Positions 1 through 6,977 of a stretch of 64,000 nucleotides of DNA are shown here, one piece after another. Numbering within the stretch: the first letter of the stretch is position 1; each line of letters opens with the position of its first letter. The notes beneath the pieces are model-generated. The model worked only from the letters and a program-made list of their open reading frames with translations. It had not been told where the DNA came from and ran no database searches. The position numbers and the translations under genes were made by a program. Source of the stretch: VRUE01 sp963704545 (GTDB lineage Bacteria; Actinomycetota; Thermoleophilia; Solirubrobacterales; 70-9); the NCBI GenBank assembly GCA_963704545.1, contig OY969915.1, forward strand, positions 620,001 through 684,000, in the 5' to 3' direction.

Positions 1-564
1 ATCAAGTCCCAGGTCGGGGCGACGATCGTCCACCGCCAGCTCGCCCGCCTCTTCCACGACCGTGGCGTGCGCATGGAGCGCACCTCGCAGCTCAACGTCG
101 GCGGCAACATGGACTTCTTCAACATGCTCGAGCGCGAGCGCCTCGACTCGAAGAAGATCTCCAAGACCAACGCGGTCACCTCGATCATGGGCCACGAGTT
201 GCCTGACGAGGACGTCCACGTCGGCCCCTCCGACTACGTCGCCTGGCTCACCGACCGCAAGTGGGCGCACATCCGCCTCGAGGGCAAAGCCTTCGGCGAC
301 GTACCGCTCAACGTCGAGCTGAAGCTCGAGGTCTGGGACTCGCCCAACTCGGCCGGGGTGGTCATCGACGCGGTGCGCCTGATCAAGCTGGCGCTCAACA
401 ACGGCATCGCCGGCCAGCTCGACGGGCCGTCGAGCTACCTGATGAAGTCGCCGCACTCCCAGCGCCCCGACGACGAGGCGCGTGAGCAGACCGAGGAGTT
501 CATCGCGGCAAACGCACGCGGCAAGGCCAAGGCGGAGAAGCAGGCCGCCGAGGTCGAATCATAA
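1..564 (+). CDS. ino1: myo-inositol-1-phosphate synthase, C-terminal part (cut by window edge)
   Basis: The reading frame is open from base 1, so the gene begins outside the window; 187 residues are visible. The enzyme isomerises glucose 6-phosphate to inositol 1-phosphate with NAD, the first step to inositol lipids in actinobacteria. The visible part carries the family's C-terminal half: the NVGGNMDFFNM stretch, the SKTNAV segment, DVHVGPSDYV, and the late LDGPSSYLMKSPH motif. The tail (KAKAEKQAAEVES) is a charged extension. A 25-bp perfect inverted repeat follows 31 bases after the stop. Family identification is firm; only the N-terminal NAD-binding part is unseen. Confidence 0.93.
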   Translation: MKSQVGATIVHRQLARLFHDRGVRMERTSQLNVGGNMDFFNMLERERLDSKKISKTNAVTSIMGHELPDEDVHVGPSDYVAWLTDRKWAHIRLEGKAFGDVPLNVELKLEVWDSPNSAGVVIDAVRLIKLALNNGIAGQLDGPSSYLMKSPHSQRPDDEAREQTEEFIAANARGKAKAEKQAAEVES

Positions 565-595
565 GGACCACAGAAGGTTTCGCTTTTGAGTTGAA

Positions 596-665
596 GGGAC
601 GTCGGGGGTAGGTTTCCGGGCCGGCCTTCGGCCGGGAGTTCCCGGAAACCTACCCCCGACGTCCC
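596..665. repeat. 25-bp perfect inverted repeat with internal hairpin
   Basis: The arms at 596-620 and 641-665 are perfectly complementary over 25 bases. The 20-base centre contains a second hairpin (621-635, CCGGCC-TTC-GGCCGG). No T-run follows. It lies between two genes read in the same direction, 31 bases after the first stop and 32 bases before the next start, so it could be a terminator or a REP-like element. It shares the long-palindrome architecture of the other repeats in the window but not their sequence. Confidence 0.85.
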
Positions 666-697
666 AGTCCCTCCGATCCCTGCCGGGATCGGTCCTT

Positions 698-1993
698 ATG
701 CTGCGTCCCGTGCCAGAAAAGCTTTCGATAGTCCAGGTCACGCCCTACCGGCGGGGCACCGAGAACCCGGTCAACCAGTTCATCGAGCGCGTCTCGGAGG
801 AGCTGGAGGGCCGCGGCCACCGGGTCCGGATCGCCGGTGTCGGCGACCAGGTCAAAAAGCTGCTGCGCGGTACGCCGTCTGACGTCGTCCACGTCCACGA
901 GCCCTTCGCCCCCCGGGTCTCCTCCTCCGCGCTCCGGCACTCCTCCGCGCTCAACGTCGCCACCTTCCACGCGCCGCAGGAGCGGGTGCTCTCGACCCAG
1001 GTCGCGCGACCGCTGGTCGAGATCTTCTTCGGCCGCCTCGATGCGAGGACCGTGACCACGCCCGAGACGGGCGATCTGCTGGCGCGCTACTTCCCCGCCT
1101 CCTACGAGCTGCTGGAGCCGGGCGGGCCCGATCGCGACTGGTCTCTGGTCGCCGCCGAGCTGGAGGCGATCTACCTCCGCCTGGCGGCCCGCCGTCACGA
1201 CCCCGCCGGGGACCCCGAGGTGCGCCGCCGCATCGCCAGGCGCCCGCTGATCGAGGTCGACCTGCACATGCACACCGATCACTCGCCCGACTGCGCGACG
1301 CCGGTCGAGGTGCTGCTGGAGACCGCCCGTGACCGTGGCCTCGGTGCGATCGCGATCACGGACCACAACGAGGTCTCGGGCGCCCTGGAGGCGCGCAGGA
1401 TCGCCGAGGGCATGGACGACATCGAGGTGATCGTCGCCGAGGAGGTCAAGACCGCCGAGCAGGGCGAGGTGATCGGCCTCTTCCTCGAGGAGAAGATCCC
1501 GCGCGGGATGACGATGGCGGAGACGATCGCCGCGATCCGCGAGCAGGGCGGGCTCGTCTACGTCCCCCACCCCTTCGACCGCTTCCACTCGGTGCCCGAC
1601 TACGAGCACCTGCTCGACATCGTCGAGGAGATCGACATCCTCGAGGTCTTCAACCCGCGGGTGGCGCTGACCGCCTTCAACGAGGAGGCCGAGCGCTTCG
1701 CCCGCAAGTACCGGATCGTCCCCGGTGCCGGCTCCGACAGCCACGTCGCCCAGGGGCTGGGCAGCGTGCGGGTGCGCATCCACGACTTCGACGGGCCTCA
1801 GGAGTTCCTCGAGGCGATGCGCGACGCCGACATCACCCGCAAGCACAAGAACCTCGTCTACGTGCAGACGCTGAAGCTGCTGCAGACCACCGGGCGCCCG
1901 AAGGCGCCCAAGCGGCGCGTCCCGAACGCGAAGCCGGTGCGGGGCGGGCAGCCGCGGAAACGACGCTCGGCGGGGAGCGGCGGCAAGAGCTGA
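698..1993 (+). CDS. glycosyltransferase-like N-terminus fused to PHP-domain phosphoesterase
   Basis: 431 residues. Residues about 10-130 look like the first Rossmann half of a GT4-type glycosyltransferase (IVQVTPYRRGTENPVNQF, then DVVHVHEPFAP and TFHAP), but the second, nucleotide-sugar-binding half is not seen. From about residue 186 a PHP domain follows: VDLHMHTDHSPDC with H190 and H192, AIAITDHNE, VEVIVAEEVKT, a VPHPFD stretch, and GSDSHV near residue 348. These are the metal ligands of PHP phosphoesterases. The tail is basic and Pro/Arg-rich. It sits just after inositol-phosphate synthase, so a role in phosphoinositol or glycolipid metabolism is a guess. ATG 698 is used; GTG 710 is an alternative. 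The stop overlaps the next start (TGATG). Confidence 0.8.
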   Translation: MLRPVPEKLSIVQVTPYRRGTENPVNQFIERVSEELEGRGHRVRIAGVGDQVKKLLRGTPSDVVHVHEPFAPRVSSSALRHSSALNVATFHAPQERVLSTQVARPLVEIFFGRLDARTVTTPETGDLLARYFPASYELLEPGGPDRDWSLVAAELEAIYLRLAARRHDPAGDPEVRRRIARRPLIEVDLHMHTDHSPDCATPVEVLLETARDRGLGAIAITDHNEVSGALEARRIAEGMDDIEVIVAEEVKTAEQGEVIGLFLEEKIPRGMTMAETIAAIREQGGLVYVPHPFDRFHSVPDYEHLLDIVEEIDILEVFNPRVALTAFNEEAERFARKYRIVPGAGSDSHVAQGLGSVRVRIHDFDGPQEFLEAMRDADITRKHKNLVYVQTLKLLQTTGRPKAPKRRVPNAKPVRGGQPRKRRSAGSGGKS

Positions 1994-2655
1994 TGCAGGC
2001 GGGCCGCGCGAGAGGAGCCGAGCGCGGTTCGTCAAAGAAGGCGCCGAGCATGCCGGCGACCGACGACGAGATCAAGGAGAAGTACCTCGAGCGCGCGATC
2101 CGCGAGCTCAACCACCTGACCCACGAGCTTCAGGCCTGTCCCCACTGCCCGCGCGGCAAGCTGATGCCGGTGCTCGGCTCCGGTCACCCCCAGGCGGACG
2201 TCTTCATGCTCAAGCAGGCGCCGGCCGCGGCTGAGATCGAAGAGGGCGTCGCCTTCTACGGTCGCGCCGGCAACGCGCTGATGAAGAGCTTCAAGCGGCT
2301 CGGCATCGACCCCCTCGTCGTCTACGGGACCCTCTGCGTCAAGTGCCCGATAGCCGAGCCCGACCTCGCCGCCCCCGAGTGCATGCACCGCGTGGTCGAG
2401 GAGATCGCGATCGTGCAGCCGAAGATCGTCGTCGTCATGGGCGAGCCCGCGCTGCGCGTGCTCAACAACCTCGACATCCCCCTCTCCCGCCCGATCGAGC
2501 CGCTCGAGGGCGAGATCCAGGCCTTCACCCCCACCGTCGACGCCCTCTACACCCCCGACATCGACGACTCGCTTGACGAAGAGAATGCCAAGCAGCGCTT
2601 CTGGCGGTCGTTCAAGACGCTCGGGGAGTGGTACGAGGATCTGCCGCCGTATTGA
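1993..2655 (+). CDS. uracil-DNA glycosylase family protein (Fe-S type, divergent)
   Basis: 220 residues from ATG 1993, or about 201 from ATG 2050. Four cysteines are placed as in family 4/5 glycosylases that hold a 4Fe-4S cluster: C49/C52 (ACPHCPRGKLMPVLGSG) and C115/C118 (GTLCVKCP). FYGRAGNALMKSFKRLGI matches the conserved GRAG(N/E)xL block, and KIVVVMGEPALRVL the central strand. The usual GEAPG motif is replaced by LKQAPAAAE and no clear HPS motif is seen near the C-terminus, so uracil excision activity is uncertain. It overlaps the preceding PHP gene by one base and is probably co-transcribed with it. Confidence 0.75.
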   Translation: MQAGRARGAERGSSKKAPSMPATDDEIKEKYLERAIRELNHLTHELQACPHCPRGKLMPVLGSGHPQADVFMLKQAPAAAEIEEGVAFYGRAGNALMKSFKRLGIDPLVVYGTLCVKCPIAEPDLAAPECMHRVVEEIAIVQPKIVVVMGEPALRVLNNLDIPLSRPIEPLEGEIQAFTPTVDALYTPDIDDSLDEENAKQRFWRSFKTLGEWYEDLPPY

Positions 2656-2665
2656 GCCGGGACTG

Positions 2666-2758
2666 GGGAGGGACGGGACACCCTCGTCCGTCCAATCGCC
2701 GGTCTAATGAGACCGGCGATTTGAGTATCCGCCCGGTCGAGGGTGTCTCGTCCCTCCC
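2666..2758 (+). repeat. 93-nt two-stem structured element, copy 1
   Basis: The outer stem is 2666-2686 with 2738-2758: 21 bp, a single G.T at one position and otherwise perfect. Inside are 7 unpaired bases, a 12-bp hairpin (2694-2705 with 2710-2721, loop AATG) and 16 bases reading TGAGTATCCGCCCGGT. Copy 2 at 42071-42163 has the same lengths in every segment. The outer arms share little sequence, and the hairpin differs only by compensating pairs (T-A to C-G; T-A to A-T). It lies between a plus-strand stop and a minus-strand stop, so it could act as a bidirectional terminator here, but copy 2 sits between divergent genes. Confidence 0.88.
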
Positions 2759-2814
2759 GTGGCATTGCTGCTGGCATGTCCGTATTCCCCCCGACCGTCA
2801 GTCGGGCGCCGCGT

Positions 2815-3279
2815 TCAGCGTGGAGATGAGGCTTGAGCTGCTGGAGCGTGGCCGTCGGCGTGGTTGGTCTCTAGGACCTTTTCCGCTGTGCTCTTGGGGG
2901 AGAGGAAGCGGTCGATCGCGGCCAGGGCCAACGCTGAGGCGACGAAGGTTAGGTGGATGATCGTCTGCCAGAGCATCGTCTCGGAGGAGGTGTTGGCGGC
3001 GTTGATGAAGGTCTGCAGGAGGTGGATCGAGGAGATGCCGACGATCGCCATCGCCAGCTTCACCTTGAGCACGTTGGCGTTGACGTGGGAGAGCCACTCC
3101 GGCTGATCGGGGTGGCCTTTGAGGTTGATCCTCGAGACGAAGGTCTCGTAGCCGCCGATGATGACCATGATCAGGAGGTTGGCGATCATCACCACGTCGA
3201 CCAGCCCGAGGACGAGCAGCATCACCTCGTTCTCGGTCAGGTGCCCGGCGTCGGCGACCAGGTGCCAGAGCTCCTGCAT
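2815..3279 (-). CDS. UPF0114 (YqhA-type) family membrane protein, start unclear
   Basis: 154 residues from the internal ATG, with at least three hydrophobic segments (MLLVLGLVDVVMIANLLIMVIIGGYETF, LAMAIVGISSIHLLQTFI, an IIHLTFVASALALAAID segment) and the ending DRFLSP, as in UPF0114 proteins. The similarity continues upstream in the same frame to about position 3395 (LARTVGSTIFISRWLQ, then PLYLGLIAAQ), which would add the first membrane segment, but no ATG, GTG or TTG is found there. An AAGGAG-preceded ATG at 3421 is one frame off. A frameshift near the N-terminus or a rare start codon is therefore likely. Function is unknown for the family. Confidence 0.78.
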   Translation of the reverse strand: MQELWHLVADAGHLTENEVMLLVLGLVDVVMIANLLIMVIIGGYETFVSRINLKGHPDQPEWLSHVNANVLKVKLAMAIVGISSIHLLQTFINAANTSSETMLWQTIIHLTFVASALALAAIDRFLSPKSTAEKVLETNHADGHAPAAQASSPR

Positions 3280-3450
3280 GAAGCGCCAGACGTAGACGCC
3301 CTGGGCGGCGATCAGGCCCAGGTAGAGGGGTGCCTGCAGCCAGCGGCTGATGAAGATCGTGCTGCCGACGGTGCGGGCCAGCGGCCTGTCTATATGGGCT
3401 TCGGCAGCGATGGCCGCGCATCCTAGCCGGTTCTCCTTAGGCGGCCCTAA

Positions 3451-4239
3451 CTAAGATGCGGCGGCCTCGGCTACCGCGGCCATCGCCTCAACCTTGGCGC
3501 TGGCGAGGCCTCTGACGACGATCGTGTCGAGCGCCTCGTAGCGGGCAAGCTCGGACTTGGCGGCGGGGGGAGCGGCGGCAGCTACGCCGACGGTGCCCTC
3601 GGGCTCTCCCAGGCGGGCGAAGTGGTTGTGGTAGCCGTCGTGGAGGTCGCGGTAGAAGGACTCCTCCTTGGCGAGGCGCTCGGCGGCGTCGGGGCCTACG
3701 GCGGTGCGGACGTAGCCGAAGACCGGGGGCGTCTCGCGGCCGGCCTCCTGGGCGCCGGACTCGACCTTGGCGCGGGCGCCGGCGGCGAACTCGGGGGTCA
3801 TCCAGTTGAAGAAGGCGCCGTCGTAGGAGGCGCCGGCGAGGGCGCACATCTTCGGGCCCATCGCGGCGAGGACCAGGCGGACGCCGGGCAGGCGCTCGCG
3901 CAGCTCGGGGAGTGCCTCGCGCATCCGGGTCAGCGGCTTCTCGGCGAAGCCGGCGCCGACGCCGAGCCAGAGGCGGGCCGGGTCGAGGGCGAGGCGAGCG
4001 ACGTCGGCGGCGATCGTCTCCGGCGGGGTGCGGTCGAGCGCGATCACGGCGACGCCGAGGTCGAGGCCGGGCGCCGCGGCGCCGAACTCGGCCAGTGTCT
4101 CCAGCCCTTTGGCGCCGGGATGGTCGTTGGACCACATCGAGCCGTAGCCGAGCTCCGCGCAGCGTTCGGCCAGCGGACGGGCGACCTCGGGGTCGAGCCC
4201 AGCCGCGACTCCGAAGCCTCTGCCGGTTGCCTCGTTCAC
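3451..4239 (-). CDS. LLM-class (luciferase-like, probably F420-dependent) oxidoreductase
   Basis: 262 residues. TIM-barrel pattern of the luciferase-like monooxygenase superfamily: an N-terminal GFGVAAGLDPEVA strand, ELGYGSMWSNDHPG (the W-x-(N/S)-D-H stretch near the flavin/F420 site), VAVIALDRTPPETIAADVARL, then LWLGVGAGF. The protein is short for the family (usually 290-340), with an abbreviated C-terminal half. The substrate cannot be deduced. F420 rather than FMN use is inferred from the actinobacterial setting. It runs convergent to nothing nearby and shares no obvious operon with UPF0114, although both are on the minus strand 172 bases apart. Confidence 0.82.
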   Translation of the reverse strand: MNEATGRGFGVAAGLDPEVARPLAERCAELGYGSMWSNDHPGAKGLETLAEFGAAAPGLDLGVAVIALDRTPPETIAADVARLALDPARLWLGVGAGFAEKPLTRMREALPELRERLPGVRLVLAAMGPKMCALAGASYDGAFFNWMTPEFAAGARAKVESGAQEAGRETPPVFGYVRTAVGPDAAERLAKEESFYRDLHDGYHNHFARLGEPEGTVGVAAAAPPAAKSELARYEALDTIVVRGLASAKVEAMAAVAEAAAS

Positions 4240-4337
4240 GGTGAGGCAGCCTATTGCCTGAGTGCTGCGCGAAAGTCGTGACGCGTTTCTAATCCCAGCT
4301 CAACCACAGACAACACATTTCAGGCTAGCCTGGCATC

Positions 4338-4715
4338 ATGGAGGCAATGTCGCAGGAATGGTCAGAGGGAAGGCTCGACGAACTGAGCAGCAAGGTCGAT
4401 CGCGGCTTCGAATATGTCCACCAACGCCTGGCCCATGTCGATCAACGATTCGATCGGGTAGAAGCCGAGATTCGCAGCGCGCGAGTCGAGATGAAGGACG
4501 AATTCAACGCGATACGTGCGGAGATCAACGGAGTGCGTTCCGAGATCAACGGAGTGCGTTCCGAGATCAACGGAGTGCGTTCCGAGATCAGCGGAGTGCG
4601 TGGCGAGATCCACGATGTGCAGCGCACGATGAATCAGGGCTTGATCACGCTTGCGGTGGGCATGGCGACCGGTTTCGTCGCGCTCGGTACGTTGATCGTC
4701 GCCGCAAGTCTCTAG
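4338..4715 (+). CDS. coiled-coil protein with C-terminal membrane anchor
   Basis: 125 residues. After an acidic start, residues about 15-100 form a heptad-patterned coiled coil. The core is built from nearly identical seven-residue units (EINGVRS three times, then EISGVRG and EIHDVQR) encoded by 21-bp tandem repeats at 4521-4625. The C-terminus (LITLAVGMATGFVALGTLIVAASL) is a single membrane segment. This resembles small tail-anchored coiled-coil proteins of unknown role common in actinobacteria. ATG 4338 is used; ATG 4347 is an alternative. It is the first gene of the insert that separates the LLM gene from the RNA methyltransferase gene. Confidence 0.72.
   Translation: MEAMSQEWSEGRLDELSSKVDRGFEYVHQRLAHVDQRFDRVEAEIRSARVEMKDEFNAIRAEINGVRSEINGVRSEINGVRSEISGVRGEIHDVQRTMNQGLITLAVGMATGFVALGTLIVAASL
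4521..4625 (+). repeat. 21-bp tandem repeat inside a coding region (five units)
   Basis: Units begin at 4521, 4542, 4563, 4584 and 4605. The first three are identical (GAGATCAACGGAGTGCGTTC plus C), the fourth differs at three bases and the fifth more. Each unit is seven codons, one coiled-coil heptad, so gain or loss of units would change rod length without breaking the frame. Confidence 0.9.
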
Positions 4716-4726
4716 CCCACGACACT

Positions 4727-4772
4727 CTTCTCCAGCAGCGCACGGACACGATGTGCGGGGCTGGGGGACATT
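4727..4772 (-). other. degenerate copy of the 3' end of the RNA methyltransferase gene
   Basis: About 45 bases here match 5637-5683, the last codons of the minus-strand methyltransferase gene: both read CTTCTCCAGCAGCG, then CACG, then CGATGTGCGGGG, CTGGG and GGA-ACAT with a few substitutions and single-base gaps. Nothing else of that gene is present. The simplest reading is that it marks the old 3' end of the methyltransferase gene, with the XRE/nucleotidyltransferase pair (4820-5627) inserted between it and the intact copy. Confidence 0.7.
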
Positions 4773-4793
4773 CCGTGCAGCCACTTGTCATCC

Positions 4794-4811
4794 GATGCCT
4801 TATAAGGCATC
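4794..4811. promoter_or_regulatory. 18-bp perfect palindrome, probable antitoxin operator
   Basis: GATGCCTTA followed by TAAGGCATC is a perfect palindrome with no spacer. It ends nine bases before the GTG start of the XRE-type regulator and includes a TATAAG that could serve as a -10 box. Self-repression by an XRE antitoxin through such a site is the usual arrangement, inferred here. Confidence 0.75.
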
Positions 4812-4819
4812 ATAGTTGA

Positions 4820-5149
4820 GTGAACGCAGGCGAGACGATCAGGGGTGCTCGGGAACGGCATGGAATCAGCCAGCGAACGCTGGCCCTGCGTGCATCAACC
4901 GACCAGGCGGCGATCAGCCGTATCGAGCGTGGCGACATTTCTCCGACTGTCGAGACCGTCGAAAGGCTGCTGGCAGCGATGGGTGAGCGGCTCGGGCTTG
5001 AAGCCAGGCCGGTCGAGCGCGAGTACGACCCGTTGCACATGCGCGCGACGTTGGAACGGACGCCCGCAGAGCGGCTGCAGCTGGGGATCTCCTGGAACCG
5101 TCTGGCCGGTCGTCTGAGCGAGGCGGGACGGAGAGCCAATGCAGGCTGA
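4820..5149 (+). CDS. XRE-family HTH regulator, probable antitoxin
   Basis: 109 residues. A helix-turn-helix spans residues about 4-56: GETIRGARERHGISQRTLAL, then QAAISRIERG and SPTVETVERLLAAMG. The C-terminal half (PLHMRATLERTPAERLQLG) is typical of antitoxins paired with nucleotidyltransferase toxins and overlaps in motif with the partner-facing region. The start is GTG 4820, placed directly behind a perfect palindrome. It overlaps the next gene by 11 bases (5139-5149), so the two are translationally coupled. Repression of its own promoter is expected. Confidence 0.83.
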   Translation: MNAGETIRGARERHGISQRTLALRASTDQAAISRIERGDISPTVETVERLLAAMGERLGLEARPVEREYDPLHMRATLERTPAERLQLGISWNRLAGRLSEAGRRANAG

Positions 5150-5627
5150 TGGGCCGGCGCCCCTCGATGCCCAGCGTATTTTCGAGGAGCTCGACCGGCA
5201 CGGGGTCGACTTCGTGCTGGTGGGTGGGCTCGCTGCTCAGACTCACGGCAACACACGGATGACCAATGACGTCGATGTGATTCCCGCACCCGAGCCGAAA
5301 AACCTCGCGAGGCTCGCCGACGCCCTGCGCGCTCTCGAGGCGCGTGTGCTCAACGAGGGAAATGAGGACATTGAGATCAATGCGTCGATGCTGCCGAGGG
5401 CGACGATCTGGCAGTTCGCGACACCCCACGGAGATATCGACGTTCTGCATGAGGCGCCGGGGGCGGCTCCCTTCCCGGAGCTGCGAAAGCGGGCACTCGT
5501 CATCGCTCTCGGCGACACCCAGATTCCGGTTGCGGGACGGGACGACCTGATCCGCATGAAGCTTGCCCGAGGTCGGCCCATCGACCGGGCCGACGTCGCC
5601 GCTCTCACAGACCCGGAGGCCGGGTAG
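5139..5627 (+). CDS. nucleotidyltransferase of an XRE/NTase toxin-antitoxin-like pair
   Basis: 162 residues. The fold signature of minimal nucleotidyltransferases is present: FVLVGGLAAQTHG followed by TNDVDVIP (the two Asp of the metal site) at residues about 27-50, and a third acidic position in the GDIDVLHEA stretch near residue 103. The end (DLIRMKLARGRPIDRADVAAL) matches AbiEii/MenT-like nucleotidyltransferase proteins. It would transfer nucleotides onto RNA or protein targets if active; the target is unknown. It is coupled to the XRE gene before it and runs convergently into the methyltransferase gene (stop-to-stop gap of 6 bases). Confidence 0.8.
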   Translation: MQADGPAPLDAQRIFEELDRHGVDFVLVGGLAAQTHGNTRMTNDVDVIPAPEPKNLARLADALRALEARVLNEGNEDIEINASMLPRATIWQFATPHGDIDVLHEAPGAAPFPELRKRALVIALGDTQIPVAGRDDLIRMKLARGRPIDRADVAALTDPEAG

Positions 5628-5633
5628 GGCCGC

Positions 5634-6977
5634 CTACTTCTCCAGCAGCGCCACGCACTCGATGTGCGGGGTCTGGGGGAACATGTCGACGGGTTTGACC
5701 CGCTTCAGGGTGTAGCCGGCTTCGACCATCTGGGCCGCATTCGGCGCCAGGGTGGTGGGGTTGCAGGAGACGTAGACGATCTTCTTCGCCTCGCACTCGA
5801 GCACGCGGCGAACGATCTTCTGCGAGAGGCCGGCGCGGGGCGGGTCGATGACGACCACGTCGGGCTTGCCCGCCTTCTCGATCAGCGGACGGACGCCCGT
5901 GCGGGCGCTGCCGGCCATGAAGTGGGCGTTCTCGATCTTGTTCAGCTCGGCGTTGCGCTCGGCGTCGGCGATCGCCTCGGGGACGATCTCCAGCCCCCAG
6001 ACCTCGCCGGCGCGCTTCGCCATCGTCAGGCCGATCGTGCCGATCCCGCAGTAGAGGTCGAAGAGCCGCTCGCTGCCGCTCAGGCCCGCGTACTCGGCGG
6101 CGACCGCGTAGAGGCGCTCGGCCATCTCGGTGTTGGTCTGGAAGAAGGCGCCGTGGGACATCTCCAGGCGCAGGCCATGGAGCTCCTCTCGAAGACGCTC
6201 CTCGCCCAGCACGCCGGTCGGCCCGTCGGTCCCGCCGGAGTCGCCTTCGATCGCCGTGTGAAGGTCGACCGGGGGTTTCGGGAAGCGGGCCGCCGAGGTC
6301 ACCAGCCGGGTCTGGATCTGGCCCGTGCGCCAGCCCTCGCGCACGACCAGGTTGCGCAGCACGCCGGTCCGCTCGCGCCCGTCGTAGGAGGGGACCGCTT
6401 CCAGCCGCGCCCACTCGCGCACCTCGTTGCGCGCCGCGTTGCCCCGCTCGGAGGCGAGCAGGCAGTCCTCGACGTCGACGACCAGGTCCCAGCGGCCGCG
6501 GGCGTGGAAGCCGAGGAGCGGTTCGCCGTCGCGCTCGCCGAAGGAGTACTCGAGCTTGTTGCGGTAGCGCCACTGTTCGACCGCCGGCTCGATCTCCTCC
6601 AGCTCGAACCCATCGAGGCCACCGATGCGCCGCAGCGCCTCGTCCACCTGGTCGCGCTTGCTGGCGAGCTGCCGCTCGTAGGGAAGCCCCTGCCACGGAG
6701 CTCCCGGGCAGGGCTCATCGTCGTGGCTGCAGCTGTCGGCGATCCGCTCGGCGCCCGGCCGCAGGAGCTCGACCGTGCGCGCCTCGGCGAAGCGCTTCTT
6801 CGCTTTGGTGATCTCGACCCGGACCCGGTCCCCGGGGAGGGCGCCGGCGACGAAGACGACGAGTCCCTCCGAGCGCGCCACTCCCCGCCCGCCGAAGGCA
6901 AGCGAGTCGATCTCGACCTCGAGCTGCTCTCCGCGGTGCCGGCGAGCCGCCGGAATCTCACCGGTGGTCCGGCTCAC
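5634..6977 (-). CDS. class I SAM-dependent RNA m5U methyltransferase (RumA/RlmD/TrmA family)
   Basis: 447 residues. Domains in order: an N-terminal TRAM RNA-binding domain (residues about 15-70, LEVEIDSLAFGGRGVA), a cysteine cluster for an iron-sulphur centre (ADSCSHDDEPCPGAPW, CLLASERG further on), then the SAM-binding Rossmann domain with LFDLYCGIGTIGL, VVIDPPRAGL, and the catalytic cysteine motif VYVSCNPTTLA. It methylates uridine C5 in rRNA or tRNA; which base cannot be told from sequence. The GTG start at 6977 abuts the stop of the upstream phasin-like gene, so it is last in a three-gene minus-strand operon (endonuclease, phasin-like, methyltransferase). Confidence 0.92.
   Translation of the reverse strand: MSRTTGEIPAARRHRGEQLEVEIDSLAFGGRGVARSEGLVVFVAGALPGDRVRVEITKAKKRFAEARTVELLRPGAERIADSCSHDDEPCPGAPWQGLPYERQLASKRDQVDEALRRIGGLDGFELEEIEPAVEQWRYRNKLEYSFGERDGEPLLGFHARGRWDLVVDVEDCLLASERGNAARNEVREWARLEAVPSYDGRERTGVLRNLVVREGWRTGQIQTRLVTSAARFPKPPVDLHTAIEGDSGGTDGPTGVLGEERLREELHGLRLEMSHGAFFQTNTEMAERLYAVAAEYAGLSGSERLFDLYCGIGTIGLTMAKRAGEVWGLEIVPEAIADAERNAELNKIENAHFMAGSARTGVRPLIEKAGKPDVVVIDPPRAGLSQKIVRRVLECEAKKIVYVSCNPTTLAPNAAQMVEAGYTLKRVKPVDMFPQTPHIECVALLEK

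Noticed and set aside
4521..4625. Tandem 21-bp repeats as a CRISPR array
   Set aside because: Units are contiguous without spacers and encode coiled-coil heptads; no cas genes are nearby.
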